In this document: in pieces, positions 9,745-10,935 of the stretch
Layout of the letters: the number at the start of each line of letters is the position of its first letter
Position numbering within the stretch: the first letter of the stretch is position 1
NCBI GenBank assembly: GCA_026770585.1
Contig: MU646580.1
Location: 445,929 to 456,863, forward strand
Origin: Baffinella frigidus
Lineage: Eukaryota > Cryptophyceae > Cryptomonadales > Baffinellaceae
Length of the DNA stretch: 10,935 bases
Direction of reading: 5' to 3'
Position numbers and translations under genes: made by a program
The notes under the pieces: model-generated
What the model saw: only the letters and a program-made list of their open reading frames with translations
What the model was told of the DNA's origin: nothing
The model's database searches: none

Positions 9745-10065
9745 GACCCACCGTTAAGTCTTGTTTTGCAGCGTCGCTCCCTCCTCCGAAGAGAGCTCCT
9801 CGGGGACTGGGAGCTTGGACTGGTCCAGCTGCTCCACTTGGTGCGGTCCACTTGTCGCCATAAGTGGCCAGGGATGAGCCACCTGGTGTCTCTTCGCACG
9901 TGAATATGTTTACCTCACCATGTTCCATGGTCTATGAGAGGGCATCTGGTGTCCTCTCACTGGCCGAATTGCCATTCTATTGTTTGAACAAAGTGATTGG
10001 CAGCCTGCGCTGGCGGAGATGATGAACCGATTGGCAGCCTTGATTGGTACTCTTCGGCCACACTA
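9745..10065. other. Gene-free spacer
   Basis: No convincing gene. Weak repeats are present: CACCTGGTGTC and CATCTGGTGTC near 9879 and 9938, and GATTGGCAGCCTGCGCTGG against GATTGGCAGCCTTGATTGG near 9996 and 10029. A GAGAGG...CCTCTC inverted repeat lies around 9936-9958. Confidence 0.5.
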
Positions 10066-10365
10066 CTCAGGACAGAGTCAAGAGGACTTGGGATCAAGCC
10101 AGCATGTCTCAGGATAGAGCCAGGAGGTCTCAGGATGGGAGGTTTTAGGATAGATTCTGAAAGTCTCAGGACAGAGTCTGAAGATCTCAGGAATTCTTCA
10201 GGAGCTCTCAGGAACTAGGCACGAGGTCTCTGGATTGAGCCTGGAGGTCTTAGGATAGAGTCAGGGGGTTTCACGATTGAGTCGGAAGTTTTCAATAGAG
10301 TCGTGAGGTCTTAGGCCAGAGTCTGGATGACTCAGGATAGAGTCTGGAGGTCTCAGGATAGACTA
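10066..10365 (+). repeat. Minisatellite of about 21 bp, 14-15 degenerate units
   Basis: Consensus CTCAGGATAGAGTCTGGAGGT. Units vary from about 16 to 23 bp and diverge by several bases each; the best-preserved are at the right end. Because 21 is a multiple of three, open frames on both strands show heptapeptide-like repeats (LRTESED-like on +, YPESSRL-like on -), but stops and indels break both. Best read as a non-coding minisatellite, with a decayed repetitive coding exon as the alternative. Confidence 0.8.
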
Positions 10366-10436
10366 CTCCTGCATCTTTTTTAAAACCACCTGACTCCCGC
10401 TCAAAACTGGTGTTTTCATTAAGAAACTGCCAGCAT

Positions 10437-10490
10437 AAGGTCGGCAACCCATCAAACTGGTTGGTTTGATCTAGATGGGTTGCCGGCCTT
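10437..10490. repeat. 54-bp imperfect palindrome with nested hairpin
   Basis: Arms 10437-10452 and 10475-10490 pair over 16 bp with one mismatch (CGGCAACCCAT against ATGGGTTGCCG). Nested inside, ATCAAAC (10451-10457) pairs with GTTTGAT (10464-10470) around TGGTTG. It could extrude as a cruciform or form a strong RNA stem. Function unknown. Confidence 0.8.
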
Positions 10491-10568
10491 GAAAACGGAT
10501 GGGTCGCTTTGAGATTGACGTCAATGAGTACAGGAGGGTGGGAAAAGGCAGACACGTTGTGCAGGATT

Positions 10569-10635
10569 GGGGTTTAGGGTTTGGGGTTTAGGGTTTAGGG
10601 TTTAGGGTTTAGGGTTTAGGATTTAGGGTTTAGGG
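10569..10635 (+). repeat. Interstitial telomeric tract, nine TTTAGGG-type units
   Basis: From 10573 there are nine contiguous 7-mers: TTTAGGG, TTTGGGG, four perfect, TTTAGGA, then two perfect, preceded by GGGG. The G-rich strand is on top, opposite to the left array and in the orientation of a right-hand chromosome end, yet 300 bp of unrelated sequence follows. Confidence 0.92.
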
Positions 10636-10935
10636 ATAAAGAGGGGTGGGGAGGGAGATTGGATGGAGGAGCATCACCCCGGGCAGGGAAGTCCCAACCT
10701 TGCAGGTTTCAACAGTGAAGATAATGTGCAAGGCGCGTTGCCAAATCTGGAGAATAGTTGCCAAAGCCACGCCTTTTTCTACGCATGGTTTCCTTGAGAT
10801 GATACTACAGCCGCAAACTCACTCGCTTTGAGTCTTTCGCCTCGATTCATTCTCTTTTTTTCGCCCATGATCTCACTCTCGCTCTCCTCTCGTTTTTTTG
10901 CACTTTATCACTCTCTCTTTCTCTCTCTCATTTTT
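10636..10935. other. Gene-free pyrimidine-rich right edge
   Basis: No gene that I can support; the 61-codon + strand ORF is compositionally unremarkable and has no recognisable features. From about 10840 the + strand is CT-rich with T homopolymers and TCTCTC runs to the window edge. Confidence 0.5.

Noticed and set aside
9996-10218. 73-codon ORF with LRTESED-like repeats as a gene
   Set aside because: It is carried by the 21-bp minisatellite, whose later units are out of frame, and has no other support.

Overview
The window is nuclear DNA from a eukaryote. It opens with about 1.5 kb of plant/algal-type telomeric repeat (CCCTAAA/TTTAGGG and many variants). It carries one intron-rich, very GC-rich gene with GT-AG introns, and its non-coding DNA is full of short repeats and foldback elements. 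The TTTAGGG repeat, the high coding GC, the small introns and the plant/animal-type hnRNP fit a unicellular alga. I would look first at prasinophyte green algae and second at chromerid-type algae; this is inference only, because no marker gene is present.

Layout. 1-1505: degenerate telomeric/subtelomeric array with a higher-order period of about 300 bp. 1506-2560: AT-richer DNA with a strong hairpin, one unrecognised 108-codon ORF and a small MITE-like foldback. 2746-3318: an inverted-repeat-bounded element and a dispersed duplication. 3340-3574: probable promoter and leader of the first gene. 3575-6906: a seven-exon gene that I could join in frame throughout. It encodes a 539-residue hnRNP/DAZAP1/Hrp1-like protein with two RRM domains, an acidic N-terminus, RGG/glycine-rich segments, a methionine/glutamine-rich low-complexity tail and a C-terminal PY-NLS-like motif. 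6907-8463: gene-free DNA with two full copies (A and B) and one larger relative (D) of a TA-flanked MITE family. 8464-9285: a single-exon gene for a 273-residue ankyrin-repeat protein. 9286-10065: its 3' flank, a tandem-repeat block, and MITE copy C in opposite core orientation. 10066-10365: a 21-bp minisatellite. 10437-10490: a large palindrome. 10569-10635: a short interstitial (TTTAGGG)n tract. 10635-10935: pyrimidine-rich DNA in which I see no gene.

The two genes share no evident pathway. The first should bind RNA in nucleus and cytoplasm; the second is a generic protein-interaction scaffold. The more unusual material is structural: the arrangement of the telomeric arrays, a telomere-like stretch and two candidate in-frame cassette exons inside intron 6, a duplicated 3' splice site in intron 2, and a MITE family bracketing the ankyrin gene. 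I found no convincing evidence of a wholly new biological system.
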